Notes: generated by a model not told the origin, from the letters alone. DNA of 64,000 bases from Cherax quadricarinatus (GCF_038502225.1 NC_091323.1:19722503-19786502); one strand, 5' to 3'; positions 51,750 through 63,955 are shown, numbered from the stretch's first letter. A program made the numbers and translations.

Positions 51750-53540
51750 TCTGATGATGTGTCTACCATGACAGTGTGATGTATCTACCATGACAGTGTG
51801 ATGTATCTACCATGACAGTGTGATGTATCTACCATGACAGTGTGATGTATCTACCATGACAGTGTGATGTATCTACCATGACAGTGTGACGTATCTACCA
51901 TGACAGTGTGATGTATCTACCATGACAGTGTGATGCATCTACCATGACAGTGTGATGTATCTACCATGACAGTGTGATGTATCTACCATGACAGTGTGAC
52001 GTATCTACCATGACAGTGTGATGTATCTATCATGACAGTGTGATGTATCTACCATGACAGTGTGATGTATCTATCATGACAGTGTGATGTATCTACCATG
52101 ACAGTGTGATGTATCTATCATGACAGTGTGATGTATCTACCATGACAGTGTGATGTATCTACCATGACAGTGTGATGTATCTACCATGACAGTGTGACGT
52201 ATCTACCATGACAGTGTGATGTATCTATCATGACAGTGTGATGCATCTACCATGACAGTGTGATGTATCTATCATGACAGTGTGATGTATCTACCATGAC
52301 AGTGTGACGTATCTACCATGACAGTGTGATGTATCTACCATGACAGTGTGATGTATCTACCATGACAGTGTGATGTATCTACCATGACAGTGTGATGTAT
52401 CTACCATGACAGTATGATGTATCTACCATGACAGTGTGACGTATCTACCATGACAGTGTGATGTATCTACCATGACAGTGTGATGCATCTACCATGACAG
52501 TGTGATGTATCTATCATGACAGTGTGATGTATCTACCATGACAGTGTGATGTATCTACCATGACAGTGTGATGTATCTACCATGACAGTGTGATGTATCT
52601 ATCATGACAGTGTGATGTATCTATCATGACAGTGTGATGTATCTACCATGACAGTGTGATGTATCTACCATGACAGTGTGATGTATCTATCATGACAGTG
52701 TGATGTATCTATCATGACAGTGTGATGTATCTACCATGACAGTGTGATGCATCTACCATGACAGTGTGATGTATCTACCATGACAGTGTGATGTATCTAC
52801 CATGACAGTGTGATGTGTCTACCATGACAGGGTGATGTGTCTACCATGACAGTGTGATGTATCTACCATGACAGTATGATGTATCTACCATGACAGTGTG
52901 ACGTGTCTACCATGACAGTGTGATGTATCTACCATGAGAGTGTGATGTATCTACCATGAGAGTGTGATGTATCTACCATGATAGGGTGATGTATCTACCA
53001 TGACAGTGTGATGTATCTACCATGACAGTGTGATGTATCTATCATGACAGTGTGATGTATCTACCATGACAGTGTGATGTATCTACCATGACAGTGTGAT
53101 GTATCTACCATGACAGGGTGATGTATCTACCATGACAGTGTGACGTATCTACAATGACAGTATGATGTATCTACCATGACAGTATGATGTATCTACCATG
53201 ACAGTGTGACGTATCTACCATGACAGTATGATGTATCTACCATGACAGTGTGACGTATCTACCATGACAGTATGATGTATCTACCATGACAGTGTGACGT
53301 ATCTACCATGACAGCATGATGTATCTACCATGACAGTGTGATGTATCTACCATGACAGTGTGACGTATCTACCATGACAGTGTGATGTATCTACCATGAC
53401 AGTGTGATGTATCTACCATGACAGTGTGATGTATCTACCATGACAGTGTGATGTATCTACCATGACAGGGTGATGTATCTACCATGACAGTGTGATGCAT
53501 CTACCATGATAGTGTGATGTATCCACCATGACTGATGTAT
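51750..53540. repeat. 22-bp minisatellite, about 81 copies
   Basis: Unit GATGTATCTACCATGACAGT plus GT. Polymorphic at GATGTAT/GACGTAT/GATGCAT, CTACC/CTATC and AGTGT/AGTAT/AGGGT. Variant combinations recur in blocks. Stops in most frames, so no long ORF. Confidence 0.96.
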
Positions 53541-53559
53541 CCACCATACCCGGTGTGGT

Positions 53560-53765
53560 GTCCGGTATTCGGTATAAAAGAGGTTTGCCTTGACATGAGG
53601 TGGTCAGTCTCTCAGCTGAGGGACTGACCACCTAAAAAATTACATCTACTCCCTCTCCAGTGCTACACTCGCCTGTATTCGAATGAACAAGCCCGCTACG
53701 CAGGCGAAAATTTTCGCCAATCAAGATTCCCAAAGTATCGCACATGTGTCTTATTTATTAATAAT
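53560..53765 (+). mobile_element. Penelope-like terminal fragment with internal palindrome
   Basis: AGGTGGTCAGTCTCTCAGCT, GAGGGACTGACCACCT is a near-perfect inverted repeat (53599-53634). Further on GAACAAGCCCGCTACGCAGG, CGAAAATTTTCGCC and AAAGTATCGCACATGTGTCT mark the right end. The hammerhead-like core is lost (TGAACAA). Confidence 0.65.
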
Positions 53766-53804
53766 ATGAGACATGCCATTACATGGACGGTGGCTCCGTC
53801 TACA

Positions 53805-53908
<104 letters not shown>

Positions 53909-53997
53909 GAAAAACTAAGTGAGAACAGAAATACTAAACTAAAACCATAGGAGTAAGAAACTATCACCTCGTATGATTGAAAAAAAAAACACGAAAG

Positions 53998-54150
53998 CTC
54001 ACCAAACATTATTGTATCTTGGTAACAAACCCACCAAATATGTTATCATGTCAAGGAACCCACCAAATATGTTATCATGTCAAGGAACCCACCAAACATG
54101 TTATCATGACAAGGAACCCAGCAAATATGATGTTATCATGGTGTTATCAT
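53998..54150. repeat. 29-bp repeat, about 4 copies
   Basis: ACCAAATATGTTATCATGTC plus AAGGAACCC, with the first and last copies diverged. Confidence 0.85.
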
Positions 54151-54215
54151 GACTCACCGAATCGTAATGTCACGATTGCAAACAAATCACGGTACGGGTG
54201 AGGATTGAACATGAT
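54150..54215. mobile_element. Fragment of the 5903 SINE-like family
   Basis: GACTCACCGAATCGTAATGT, CACGATTGCAAACAAATCAC matches 5908-5945. Confidence 0.55.
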
Positions 54216-54384
54216 GTTATCATGACGAGGTAAACATTGTCATAGTTAGAGAAATTCAGAAATTAGACAGTTAAAACTGAACACTGTTCTAAAACACTAG
54301 TAGGTGCTGTAGTTATATATTCTCTGTATATGTGGCGTTATATCCTCAAGACCTGTCCTGTTATACTCTGTTATAGTATTCTTG
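54216..54384. other. Short unique spacer
   Basis: No motif recognised. Confidence 0.4.
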
Positions 54385-55840
54385 GAAGATGTTTTGGGGT
54401 CAACGCCCCTGCGACCCGATCAATGACCAGGTCTCGCGGTGGATCACAGCCTGATCAACCAGGCTTTTACTGCTGGCCGCACGTAAACCGACGTAGGAGC
54501 CACAGCCCGGCTGGTCAGGTATTGACTTTAGGTGTCTTTCCAGCTCCCTCTTGAAGGCAGCCAGGAGCCTATTGGTAATCCCCCTTATGTATGCGGGGAG
54601 GCACTTGAACAGTCTTGAGTCCCTGACACTTACTGTGTTGTCTCTTAGCGTACTCATGGCGCCTCTGCTTTTCATTGGGACTAGTCCCACTAAGATTTTC
54701 CAGATATATATTATCATGTACCTTTCTCGCTTGCGTTCCAGGGAGTACAAATCAAGGGATTCCAACCTTTCCCAGTAATTTAGGTGCTTTATCGTACTTA
54801 TATGTGCAGTGATAGTTCTCTGTATATTTTGAAGGTTCGCAGTTTCGCCTGCCTTGAAAGGGACAATCAGCGTACAGTGTTATTCAAGTCTAGAGAGAAT
54901 ACGCGATTTGAAGAGAATCATCATGGGCTTGTCATCTCCAGTTTTGAAGGTTCTCATTATCCGTCCTATCATTTCACTAGCAGATATGGTAAATACGTCG
55001 TTGTGATCTTTGAAAATGAGATTCTCTGACATTATTACTCCCAGGTCTTCACATTAGTTTTTCGTTCTATTGTGTGGTTGGGATTTGTTTTATACTCCCA
55101 CACAGCTTTAATTTCCTCGAGTTTTCCATAGGAGAATAATTGAAATTTCTCTTCATTGAACTTCATATTGTTTTCTGTGGCCCCTTTAAAGATTTGTTTG
55201 ATATCCGCTTGGAGATTTACAGTGTTCTCGATGGATGACACTGTTATGCAAATTCGGGTGTCATTCGCGAAGGACACGGTGCTGTGGCTTACATCTCTGT
55301 GTCAGATATGAGGAGGAACAGGATGGGAACGAGTATTGTGCCTTGTGGAACAGAACTTTTCACTCTAGGCGCCTCTGATTTTTCTGTTCACATTACTCTT
55401 TGTGTTCTATTTGTTAGGAAGTTAAAGATGTATTTACAAACTTTTCTTGTTATTCCTTTATCAGGAATTTTGTGTGCTATTACACCATGGCAGCACTTAT
55501 CGAAAGCTTCCACAAAGTCTGTGTATACTACATCTACATTCTATTTATCCTCCAGAGAATTCAAGACGATGTCATAGTGGTCCAGTAGTTGGGATAAGCA
55601 GGATTGACCATCTCTCCCATGCTGCCCTGGGTTGTGCAGTTGTTGGGTATCCAAGTAGATGGCGATCTTGCTTCTTAGAACCCTTTCAAAGATTATTATG
55701 ACGTGGGACGTTTGTGCTGTCGGTCTGTAATTCTTTGCAATTGCTTTACTGTCACCTTTGTGGAGTGGCTTATGTCTGTTGTTTTAGTGACTGTGGGATG
55801 ACCCCTGTGTCCATGCTCCCTCTCAATAGAATACTTAAGG
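54385..55840 (-). pseudogene. CR1-like LINE: polymerase C-terminal half and 3' UTR, inactive
   Basis: Read from 55840 downward. The palm motif region reads VYTDFVEAFDKCCHG (about 55530-55490; usual form DFxKAFDxVxH), then ITRKVCKYIFNFL and PCGTR-like fragments. The FADD box is changed to FANDTRICITVSSI (about 55255), losing a catalytic aspartate. After SYGKLEEIKAVW the C-terminal block SLDLYSLERKRERYM, SRGAMSTLRDNTVSVRDSRL, FKCLPAYIRGITNRLLAAFK, LERHLKSIPDQPG reads openly from 54765 to about 54430. The 3' UTR has TGGTTGATCAGGCTGTGATC and GGGGCGTTGACCCC. Frameshifts and stops separate the blocks. Related fragments: 12269, 25562, 39555 and 45185. Confidence 0.85.
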
Positions 55841-55867
55841 CACCTGAAAAGGGCTTCTTTCAGTTCC

Positions 55868-56300
55868 TGCTGTGTTCACACCCACACCTGCAACATCCAC
55901 CTGGTGTTCCTCACAGCTGTGTTCACACACACCTGCAACACTCACCTGGTGTTCCTCACAGCTGTGTTCACGCACCTCCAACATTCACCAGGTGTTCCTC
56001 ACAGCTGTGTTCACACACCTCCAACATTCACCTGCTGTTCCTCACAGCTGTGTTCACACACACCTCCAACATTCACCTGCTGTTCCTCACAGCTGTGTTC
56101 ACACACACCTCCAACATTCACCAGGTGTTCCTCACTACTGTGTTCACACACATCTCCAACATTACCTGGTGTTCCTCACAGCTGTATTCACACACCTCCA
56201 ACATTCACCAGGTGTTCCTCACAGTTGTGTTCACACACCTCCAACATTCACCAGGTGTTCCTCACAGTTGTGTTCACACACCTCCAACATTCACATGCTG
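55868..56300. repeat. 41-45-bp minisatellite, about 10 copies
   Basis: Unit CACCTCCAACATTCACCAGG, TGTTCCTCACAGCTGTGTTC plus ACACA, with a variable number of CA and CACCTG(C/G)TG variants. The left edge continues directly from the LINE relic sequence. Confidence 0.93.
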
Positions 56301-56654
56301 TTCCTATCGATAATTCATATCAGTGCAATTTCAACGCCATAAAAATTTCCCAACGAGATAGAAATATAACGATGCGTTAGTATAACGTAGCGTCAATATA
56401 ACGTTGCGTCTGTGTAGCAACAGTGACGCAAAAGAAGCAGCGACCATTTATTGATTTTGTTAAGAAGGAAATGACATAGGGTGAAAAATAAAGAAGAAAG
56501 AATATAGTACAGTATAAGTTGTAATATTTTAAAGTGTCGAAGGAAGGAGGAACCTTCCAATGGTTGCCTCAGATGCTGACGTCTTCCTCCGAACTCTTTG
56601 TTTACGTCTTGAGAAAACATCGCGCACATAAATGTTCCACAGAACCAACAAGTT

Positions 56655-56655
<1 letters not shown>
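56301..56655. other. Unique sequence, no gene recognised
   Basis: ATAACG(A/T)(T/A)GCGT words recur three times at 56367-56412. Otherwise no structure. Confidence 0.45.
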
Positions 56656-56657
<2 letters not shown>

Positions 56658-56737
<80 letters not shown>

Positions 56738-56904
56738 TAAACCTTGGTAATAAATACCGACAAGTTGGTTTAGAAAGACACGTAAGCAAACACTATAACA
56801 TATTTATTAGGAAACGTTTCGGTCCTGGGACCTTGATCAAGGTCCCAGGACCGAAACGTTTCCTAATAAATATGTTATAGTGTTTGCTTACGTGTCTTTC
56901 TAAA

Positions 56905-56970
<66 letters not shown>
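56658..56970. repeat. Two (AT)n tracts flanking a palindrome
   Basis: AT repeats at 56658-56733 and 56906-56970 bracket the palindrome at 56766-56907 asymmetrically. A 32-bp unique bridge, TATAAACCTTGGTAATAAAT and following, is found only on the left. Confidence 0.95.
56766..56907. mobile_element. Perfect 142-bp palindrome (two 71-bp arms)
   Basis: Each arm reads TGGTTTAGAAAGACACGTAA, GCAAACACTATAACATATTT, ATTAGGAAACGTTTCGGTCC, TGGGACCTTGA, followed without a spacer by its exact reverse complement. The centre TTGATCAA is at 56833-56840. The GGACC hairpin beside GAAACGTTTCC marks it as a Penelope-like terminal fragment (core TTGATCA). A single diverged arm is at 57898-57975. Confidence 0.95.
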
Positions 56971-56974
<4 letters not shown>

Positions 56975-57124
56975 GCTTAACAATCAAAGGGGGAGATGAA
57001 CGATAGGACTTTTGAGTTGCAATCAACACATCATCAGGAACTTGCAATATTGCAAGAATGAGTAAGAGGTCCCAGCAGTTTCACTCAGATGAACTTTGTT
57101 ACTAAGAATGAGGTGGGAGGCAAG

Positions 57125-57195
57125 AGATGTCCAGTGCCCCAGGCACTCCAGTGCCCCAGGCACTCCAGTGCCCCAGGCACTCCAGTGCCCAGTGA
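57125..57195. repeat. 17-bp repeat, 4 copies
   Basis: CCAGTGCCCCAGGCACT repeated. Each unit is close to self-complementary (AGTGCC...GGCACT). Confidence 0.92.
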
Positions 57196-57361
57196 GAGAA
57201 GATTGAGTATTATAGGAACAGAGGATAATATGTAATATACGGGCATACACATTCTACTGTACAGCTCGGTTACTTGGGACATTAAATACATAACAAGAGG
57301 CTGACATTAAGAGCAGCGCCAGGATCACAAACTGAAGCTAAATATAATCAGAAGACGAACC
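57196..57361. other. Short unique spacer
   Basis: No motif recognised. Confidence 0.4.
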
Positions 57362-57635
57362 TGCGGTGCAGTGTTACCAGCTGGCACTCACCTCGCGGCG
57401 CAGTGTTACCAGCTGGCACTCACTCCCCGCCGCAGTGTTACCATATATCATTCATCCTGCGGCGCAGTTTTACCTGCTGGCACTCACCCCGCGGCGCAGT
57501 GTTACCAGCTGGCACTCACCCCGCGGCGCAGTGCTACCAGCTGGCACTCACCCCGCGGCGCAGTGCTACCAGCTGGCACTCACCCCGCGGCGCAGTGTTA
57601 CCAGCTGGCACTCACCCCGTGGCGCAGTGTTCGGT
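57362..57635. repeat. 32-bp minisatellite, 8-9 copies
   Basis: Unit GCGGCGCAGTGTTACCAGCT plus GGCACTCACCCC. One unit near 57440 is diverged (CATATATCATTCATCC). GC-rich, unlike its surroundings. Confidence 0.93.
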
Positions 57636-57751
57636 ATAATGTATTTACTGCTAAATATTAAAATCCAATTTAGTATTGTATATACTATCAGTGGTGACTA
57701 TTATTCACATGTTGGTTGTATAATGAGAGGAAAATGTTAGTATATGGTCCT

Positions 57752-57900
57752 AAGGTGTACACACTGTGAGGAGTGTATCAGTGTATATACACTGTGAGGA
57801 GCGTATCAGTGTATATACATTGTGAGGAGTGTATCAGTGTATATACATTGTGAGGAGTGTATCAGTGTATATACATTGTGAGGAGTGTATCAGTGTATAT
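57752..57900. repeat. 28-bp minisatellite, 5 copies
   Basis: Unit GTGAGGAGTGTATCAGTGTA plus TATACACT or TATACATT. Confidence 0.92.
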
Positions 57901-57975
57901 GGTTTAGAAAGACACGTAAGCAAACACTAGGACATATTTATTAGAAAACGTTTCAGTCCTGGGACCTTAATCACT
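57898..57975 (-). mobile_element. Single arm homologous to the 56766 palindrome
   Basis: GGTTTAGAAAGACACGTAAG, CAAACACTAGGACATATTTA, TTAGAAAACGTTTCAGTCCT, GGGACCTTAATC: seven or so differences from the palindrome arm and no second arm. Confidence 0.8.
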
Positions 57976-58242
57976 TCTAACATACAGAGGTAGAAAGACA
58001 TTATATATATAGGCGGAGAGTGAGGTGTGAGTGACGCATGGTGACCTGAAGAATGCTATGTTGGGATGAGGACGGGTAGATGATGAGATCATGTGACTCC
58101 TGTGTTGTTGGGTTGGTGCTGCTTACCCTGCTTAAGTATCATGTATGCTAATATTTTTTAAATTTTGTGGTTTCCAGTGTTACGTTCTATTGTGTCGGTG
58201 ACGGCGATTAGCGAGGCTTCTAGGCACCTAATCGCCGTCACT
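57976..58242. other. Unique sequence with a short inverted repeat
   Basis: GTGACGGCGATTAG followed by GGCACCTAATCGCCGTCAC (58197-58243) is a 14-bp inverted repeat with a short loop, at the left edge of the 40-bp array. Otherwise nothing recognised. Confidence 0.6.
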
Positions 58243-58678
58243 TACTGCAGCATCTCAGCGTCTAGTACCGTCCTGTGTCAATTGCTACAACATATCAGCA
58301 TCTAGCACCGTCCTGTGTCACTTGCTGCAACATCTCAGCGTCTAGCACTGTCCTGTCATTGCTACAACATTTCAGCGTCTAGCACCGTCCTGTGTCACTT
58401 GCTGCAGCATCTCAGCGTCTAGCACCGTCCTGTGTCACTTGCTGCAGCATCTCAGCGTCTAGCACCGTCCTGTGTCACTTGCTACAACATCTCAGCGTCT
58501 AGCACCGTAATGTGTCACTTGCTACAACATCTCAGCGTCTAGCACCGCCCTGTGTCACTTGCTGCAACATCTCAGCGTCTAGCACCGTCCTGTCACTTGC
58601 TGCAGTATATCAGCGTCTAGCACCGTAATGTGTCACTTGCTGCAACATCTCAGCGTCTAGCACCGTCCTGTCACACTT
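58243..58678. repeat. 40-bp minisatellite, about 11 copies
   Basis: Unit ACTTGCTGCAACATCTCAGC, GTCTAGCACCGTCCTGTGTC. Variants CCGTAATG, CAGTATAT and 3-bp-shorter CCTGTCA copies. Confidence 0.94.
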
Positions 58679-58808
58679 TTTGAATTTCCTCGTTTATATT
58701 TTCAAGAGAAAGATATCACAGAGATAAGAAATCACGAAAAGGTTTGGAAGTTCACTATTTTTTACTGTGGTTGTTCTGTATATTGTAATATCATCTGTTT
58801 ACTGTGAT

Positions 58809-58930
<122 letters not shown>

Positions 58931-59167
58931 CACACTGGCCGATTCCCACCAAGGCAAGGTGGCCCGAAAAAGAAAACTTTCACCATCATTCACTCCATCA
59001 CTGTCTTGCCAGAAGGGTGCTTTACACTACAGTTTTTAAACTGCAACATTAACACCCCTCCTTCAGAGTGCAGGCACTGTACTTCCCATCTCCAGGACTC
59101 AAGTCCGGCCTGCCGGTTTCCCTGAATCCCTTCATAAATGTTACTTTGCTCACACTCCAACAGCACG

Positions 59168-61137
59168 TCAAGTATTAAAAACCATTTGTCTCCATTCACT
59201 ATCAAACACGCTCACGCATGCCTGCTGGAAGTCCAAGCCCCTCGCACACAAAACCTCCTTTACCCCCTCCCTCCAACCTTTCCTAGGCCGACCCCTACCC
59301 CGCCTTCCTTCCACTACAGACTGATACACTCTTGAAGTCACTCTGCTTCGCTCCATTCTCTCTACATGTCCGAACCACCTCAACAACCCTTCCTCAGCCC
59401 TCTGGACAACAGTTTTGGTAATCCCGTACCTCCTCCTAACTTCCAAACTACGAATTCTCTGCATTTTATTCACACCACACATTGCCCTCAGACATGACAT
59501 CTCCACTGCCTCCAGCCTTCTCCTCGCTGCAACATTCATCACCCATGCTTCACACCCATATAAGAGCGTTGGTAAAACTATACTCTCATACATTCCCCTC
59601 TTTGCCTCCAAGGACAAAGTTCTTTGTCTCCACAGACTCCTAAGTGCACCACTCACCCTTTTCCCCTCATCAATTCTGTGATTCACCTCATCTTTCATAG
59701 ACCCATCCGCTGACACGTCCACTCCCAAATATCTGAATACATTCACCTCCTCCATACTCTCTCCCTCCAATCTGATTTCCAATCTTTCATCACCTAATCT
59801 TTTTGTTATCCTCATTGCCTTACTCTTTCCTGTATTCACTTTTAATTTTCTTCTTTTACACACCCTACCAAATTCATCCACCAATCTCTGCAGCTTCTCT
59901 TCAGACTCTCCCAAGAGCACAGTGTCATCAGCAAAGAGCAACTGTGACAACTCCCACTTTATGTGTGATTCTTTATCTTTTAACTCAACGCCTCTTGCCA
60001 AGACCCTCGCATTTACTTCTCTTACAACCCCATCTATAAATATATTAAACAACCACGGTGACATCACACATCCTTGTCTAAGGCCTACTTTTACTGGGAA
60101 ATAATTTCCCTCTTTCCTACATACTCTAACTTGAGCCTCACTATCCTCGTAAAAGCTCTTCATTGCTTTCAGTAACCTACCTCCTACACCATACACCTGC
60201 AACATCTGCCACATTGCCCCCCTATCCACCCTGCCATACGCCTTTTCCAAATCCATAAATGGCACAAAGACCTCTTTAGCCTTATCTAAATACTGTTCAC
60301 TTATATGTTTCACTGTAAACACCTGGTCCACACACCCCCTACCTTTCCTAAAGCCTCTTTGTTCATCTGCCATTCTATTCTCCGTCTTACTCTTAATTCT
60401 TTCAATAATAACTCTACCATACACTTTACCAGGTATACTCAACAGACTTATCCCCCTATAATTTTTGCACTCTCTTTTGTCCCCTTTGCCTTTATACAAA
60501 GGAACTATGCATGCTCTCTGCCAATCCCTAGGTACCTTACCCTCTTCCATACATTTATTAAATAATTGCACCAACCACTCCAAAACTATATCCCCACCTG
60601 CTTTTAACATTTCTATCTTTATTCCATCAATCCCGGCTGCCTTACCCTTTTTCATTTTACCTACTGCCTCACGAACTTCCCTCACACTCACAACTGGCTC
60701 TTCCTCACTCCTACAAGATGTTATTCCTCCTTGCCCTATACACGAAATCACAGCTTCCCTATCTTCATCAACATTTAACAATTCCTCAAAATATTCCATC
60801 TTCCCAATACCTCTAACTCTCCATTTAATAACTCTCCTCTCCTATTTTTAACTGACAAATCCATTTGTTCTCTAGGCTTTCTTAACTTGTTAATTTCACT
60901 CCAAAACTTTTTCTTATTTTCAACAAAATTTGTTGATAACATCTCACCCACTCTCTCATTTGCTCTCTTTTTACATTGCTTCACCACTCTCTTAACCTCT
61001 CTCTTTTTCTCCATATACTCTTCCCTCCTTGCATCACTTCTACTTTGTAAAAACTTCTCATATGCTAACTTTTTCTCCCTTACTACTCTCTTTACATTAT
61101 CATTCCACCAATCGCTCCTCTTCCCTCCCGCACCCAC
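59168..61137 (-). pseudogene. RTE-type reverse transcriptase, two open segments
   Basis: Segment 60775-61137 (GAGGKRSDWWNDNVKRVVRE and following) is the linker. Segment 59168-60799 (543 codons) is the polymerase. Visible motifs: KGKAAGIDGI (51-60), CKNYRGISLL (111-120), motif A FMDLEKAYGRV (181-191), GLRQGCVMSPWLF (239-251), motif C FADD (289-292), then YLGVDV and LLYGCEAWV. The C-terminal LRWFGHVERM and RGRGRPRKGW blocks follow. Motif A keeps the catalytic Asp183 but has Gly where AYDRV is usual. A small deletion near 60800 shifts the frame between segments. The rest reads cleanly, so inactivation looks recent. Confidence 0.9.
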
Positions 61138-62083
61138 TTTCCTGTAACCACAAACTTCTGCTGAGCACTACATTTTTAAACCTACCCCATACCTCTTCGA
61201 CCCCATTGCCTATGCTCTCAATAGCCCATCTATCCTCCAATAGCTGTTTATATCTTACCCTAACTGCCTCCTCTTTTAGTTTATAAACCTTCACCTCTCT
61301 CTTCCTTGATGCTTCTATTCTCCTTGTATCCCATCTACCTTTTATTCTCAGTGTAGCTACAACTAGAAAGTGATCTGATATATCTGTGGCCCCTCTATAA
61401 ACATGTACATCCTGAAGTCTACACAACAGTCTTTTATCTACCAATACATAATCCAACAAACTACTGTCATTTCGCCCTACATCATATCTTGTATACTTAT
61501 TTATCCTCTTTTTCTTAAAATATGTATTACCTATAACTAAACCCTTTTCTATACAAAGTTCAATCAAAGGGCTTCCATTATCATTTACACCTGGCACCCC
61601 AAACTTACCTACCACACCCTCTCTAAAAGTTTCTCCTACTTTAGCATTCAGGTCTCCTACCACAATTACTCTCTCACTTGGTTCAAAGGCTCCTATACAT
61701 TCACTTAACATCTCCCAAAATCTCTCTCTCTCCTCTACATTCCTCTCTTCTCCAGGTGCATACACGCTTATTATGACCCACTTTTCGCATCCAACCTTTT
61801 CTTTAATCCACATAATTCTTGAATTTACACATTCATATTCTCTTTTCTCCTTCCATAACTGATCCTTCAATATTACTGCTACCCCTTCCTTTGCTCTAAC
61901 TCTCTCAGATACTCCAGATTTAATCCCATTTATTTCCCCCCACCGAAACTCCCCTACCCCCTTCAGCTTTGTTTCGCTTAGGGCCAGGACATCCAACTTC
62001 TTTTCATTCATAACATCAGCAATCATCTGTTTCTTGTCATCCGCACTACATCCACGCACATTCAAGCATCCCAGTTTTATCAA
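61100..62083 (-). pseudogene. RTE-type endonuclease domain (ORF2 N-terminus)
   Basis: An APE-like endonuclease that nicks target DNA for reverse transcription. The 327-codon frame opens MIKLGCLNVRG and keeps the family motifs: ALSETK (residues 34-39), IISVYAPGE (104-112), VVGDLNAKVG (141-150; GDxN), LLDYVLVDK (209-217) and ISDHFLVVATL (235-245; catalytic SDH). All catalytic positions visible to me look intact. After residue about 295 a frameshift (about 61160-61165) replaces the expected continuation VCGYRKVGAGGKRSDWWN with an unrelated tail ending at 61100. The upstream methionine at 62083 is the likely start; the 5' UTR before it has stops. Confidence 0.88.
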
Positions 62084-62492
62084 GTTTTTCTTCTTCTCTT
62101 TTTTAGTAAATGTCTACAGGAGAAGGGGTTACTAGCCCATTGCTCCCGGCATTTTAGTCGCCTCATACGACACGCATGGCTTACGGAGGAAAGATTCTTT
62201 TCCACTTCCCCATGGACAATAGAAGAAATAAAATAGAACAAGAGCTATTTAGAAAAAGGAGAAAAACCTAGATGTATATATATATATGCATGTGCATGTC
62301 TGTGAAGTATGACCAAAGTGTAAGTAGGAGTAGCAAGATATCCCTGTTATCTAGCGTGTTTATGAGACAGAAAAAGAAACCAGCAATCCTACCATCATGC
62401 AAAACAGTTACAGGTTTCTGTTTCACAGTCATCTGGCAGGACGGTAGTACTTCCCTGGGTGGTTGCTGTCTACCAACCTACTACCATATATA

Positions 62493-63955
62493 TATATTAT
62501 ACAGCAAACCAGGAAATAATCAATGCCGTGCGAAGAATCCTCCCGGAAATCTCTACTACCACTCCGTCCAACAGTACCCTCTTGGGAGCACCGCTGGGTC
62601 ACCAGGCCATCGACACTGTCCTCAAGAAAAAATTGAATGACCTGATGAGAATGGAGGAGAGAATAAGCGATCTTGATGCCCATGATGCTCTGTATCTCCT
62701 CACAAGGTGTCTTACTATGCCAAGACTCACTTACTCCCTGAGGCGTGCACCCTCTTTTGGTAACCCAACACTCGACGAATATGACGAACATCTGAGATCA
62801 ACCTTTAAGAAGGCCCTGAATTGTCACTAGAGGATCAGCAATGGGATCAGGCAACCCTCCCAGTGCGACTGGGAGGTATAGGGGTGCGCAAAGCAACGCA
62901 AGTAGCTTTATCTGCTTTTCAGTCTTCGAGTTTGGCTTCCAGTGCACTAGTCAAGAAGATTGTCCCTGAACGCTTGAGAGACGTGGTAGGAGCTCAAGAC
63001 CCCAGGTTTACTGAAGCAGCAATGTGGTGGGACACCCTTGCAGACTCCTCCAGTAGACCAGCTCCTCCCAAAGAGCACAAACAGTCCCACTGGGACAAAC
63101 CGATCATGGAAAAAATCGCCAACACAATGCTCACCAATGCTTCATGAAAGGACAAAGTGCGTCTCCTGGCAGTGAAGGCACCACACTCAGGAGATTTCCT
63201 TCTCCCCAATTCCTCCTTGGGCACTCAACTCGACTCACAGGCCATTCGGATTGGTGTTGCTCTTCGCCTAGCCGCCCGCATTCTTACCGAACATAGGTGT
63301 ATTTGCGGCAGGGCGACAGCTGATCAATTCGGACTTCATGGTCTCGTGTGTCACACAGCAGAAGGGAAGTATGCCAGACATGAGGAGGTCAATGACATAA
63401 AGAGAAGCCTCGCCACAGCCCGTTAACCAGCCCAACGGGAACCCCAAGTGCAGAGGTCTGACGGAAGTCAAAAGCGTCCTGATGGAGCCACTATGCTACC
63501 CTGGAAGGATGGAAAGCAGATTTCCTGGGACTACACCTGTGCCGCCACATTGGCAGACACCTACTTGCCATACTCCAAAGCTGAAGGGGGTGGAGCTGCC
63601 AGCCACAGAGAGACCCAGAAGATCCGCAAGTATGACGATCTTCCCCCTTGCTATAACTTCATCCCAATAGGGTCGGAGACCCTTGGAGCATGGGGCAAGT
63701 GTGCTCTAAAGTTCCTCAAAGAGCTGGGTGAAAAGCTCATCATAGAAACCAAGGACCACAGAGCGACCAGCTTCCTCTTTCAGAGATTCAGTGTCGCGAT
63801 CCAGAGAGGAAATGCCTGCAGCATTCTGGGCACGCGCCCACCGCCGGGGAGCTGGACAAAGTATTCAAGATGTAGCTCTGAGTTTCCTATGTTGTTTTAC
63901 TTTCTATTGTATTTTTATGAATGTTTTGTCAATGTATTTTGTCTTTAAATAAAAT
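62493..63955 (+). pseudogene. C-terminal half of a retroelement Pol with zinc finger and REL-like nuclease region
   Basis: Recognisable from the first base after the LINE. LLGAPLGHQAIDTVLKKKL and LLTRCLTMPRLTYSLRRAP (62580-62760) are post-palm RT sequence. After a frameshift at about 62825 come LPVRLGGIGVRKATQVALSA, a TGA at 63145, and RIGVALRLAARIL. A zinc finger CICGRATADQFGLHGLVC (63300-63353) with GKYARHEEVND follows, then a TAA at 63424. KRPDGATMLPW...WDYTC (63470-63540) resembles the PD...D motif of restriction-like endonucleases in site-specific non-LTR elements. The end is VAIQRGNACSILGT, and an AATAAA signal lies at 63946. The upstream palm is missing, probably displaced by the minus-strand LINE. 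Class assignment is tentative. Confidence 0.75.
63945..63952 (+). terminator. Polyadenylation signal of the retroelement
   Basis: AATAAAAT lies downstream of the last frame, in AT-rich sequence. It is consistent with a 3' end but is a short motif. Confidence 0.45.

Noticed and set aside
54330..54554. Plus-strand 74-codon frame ending in proline/serine-rich sequence
   Set aside because: It is antisense to the LINE 3' UTR and C-terminus on the minus strand.
59415..61286. Plus-strand frames of 60-128 codons
   Set aside because: All lie opposite the RTE endonuclease and polymerase frames, which show real motifs.
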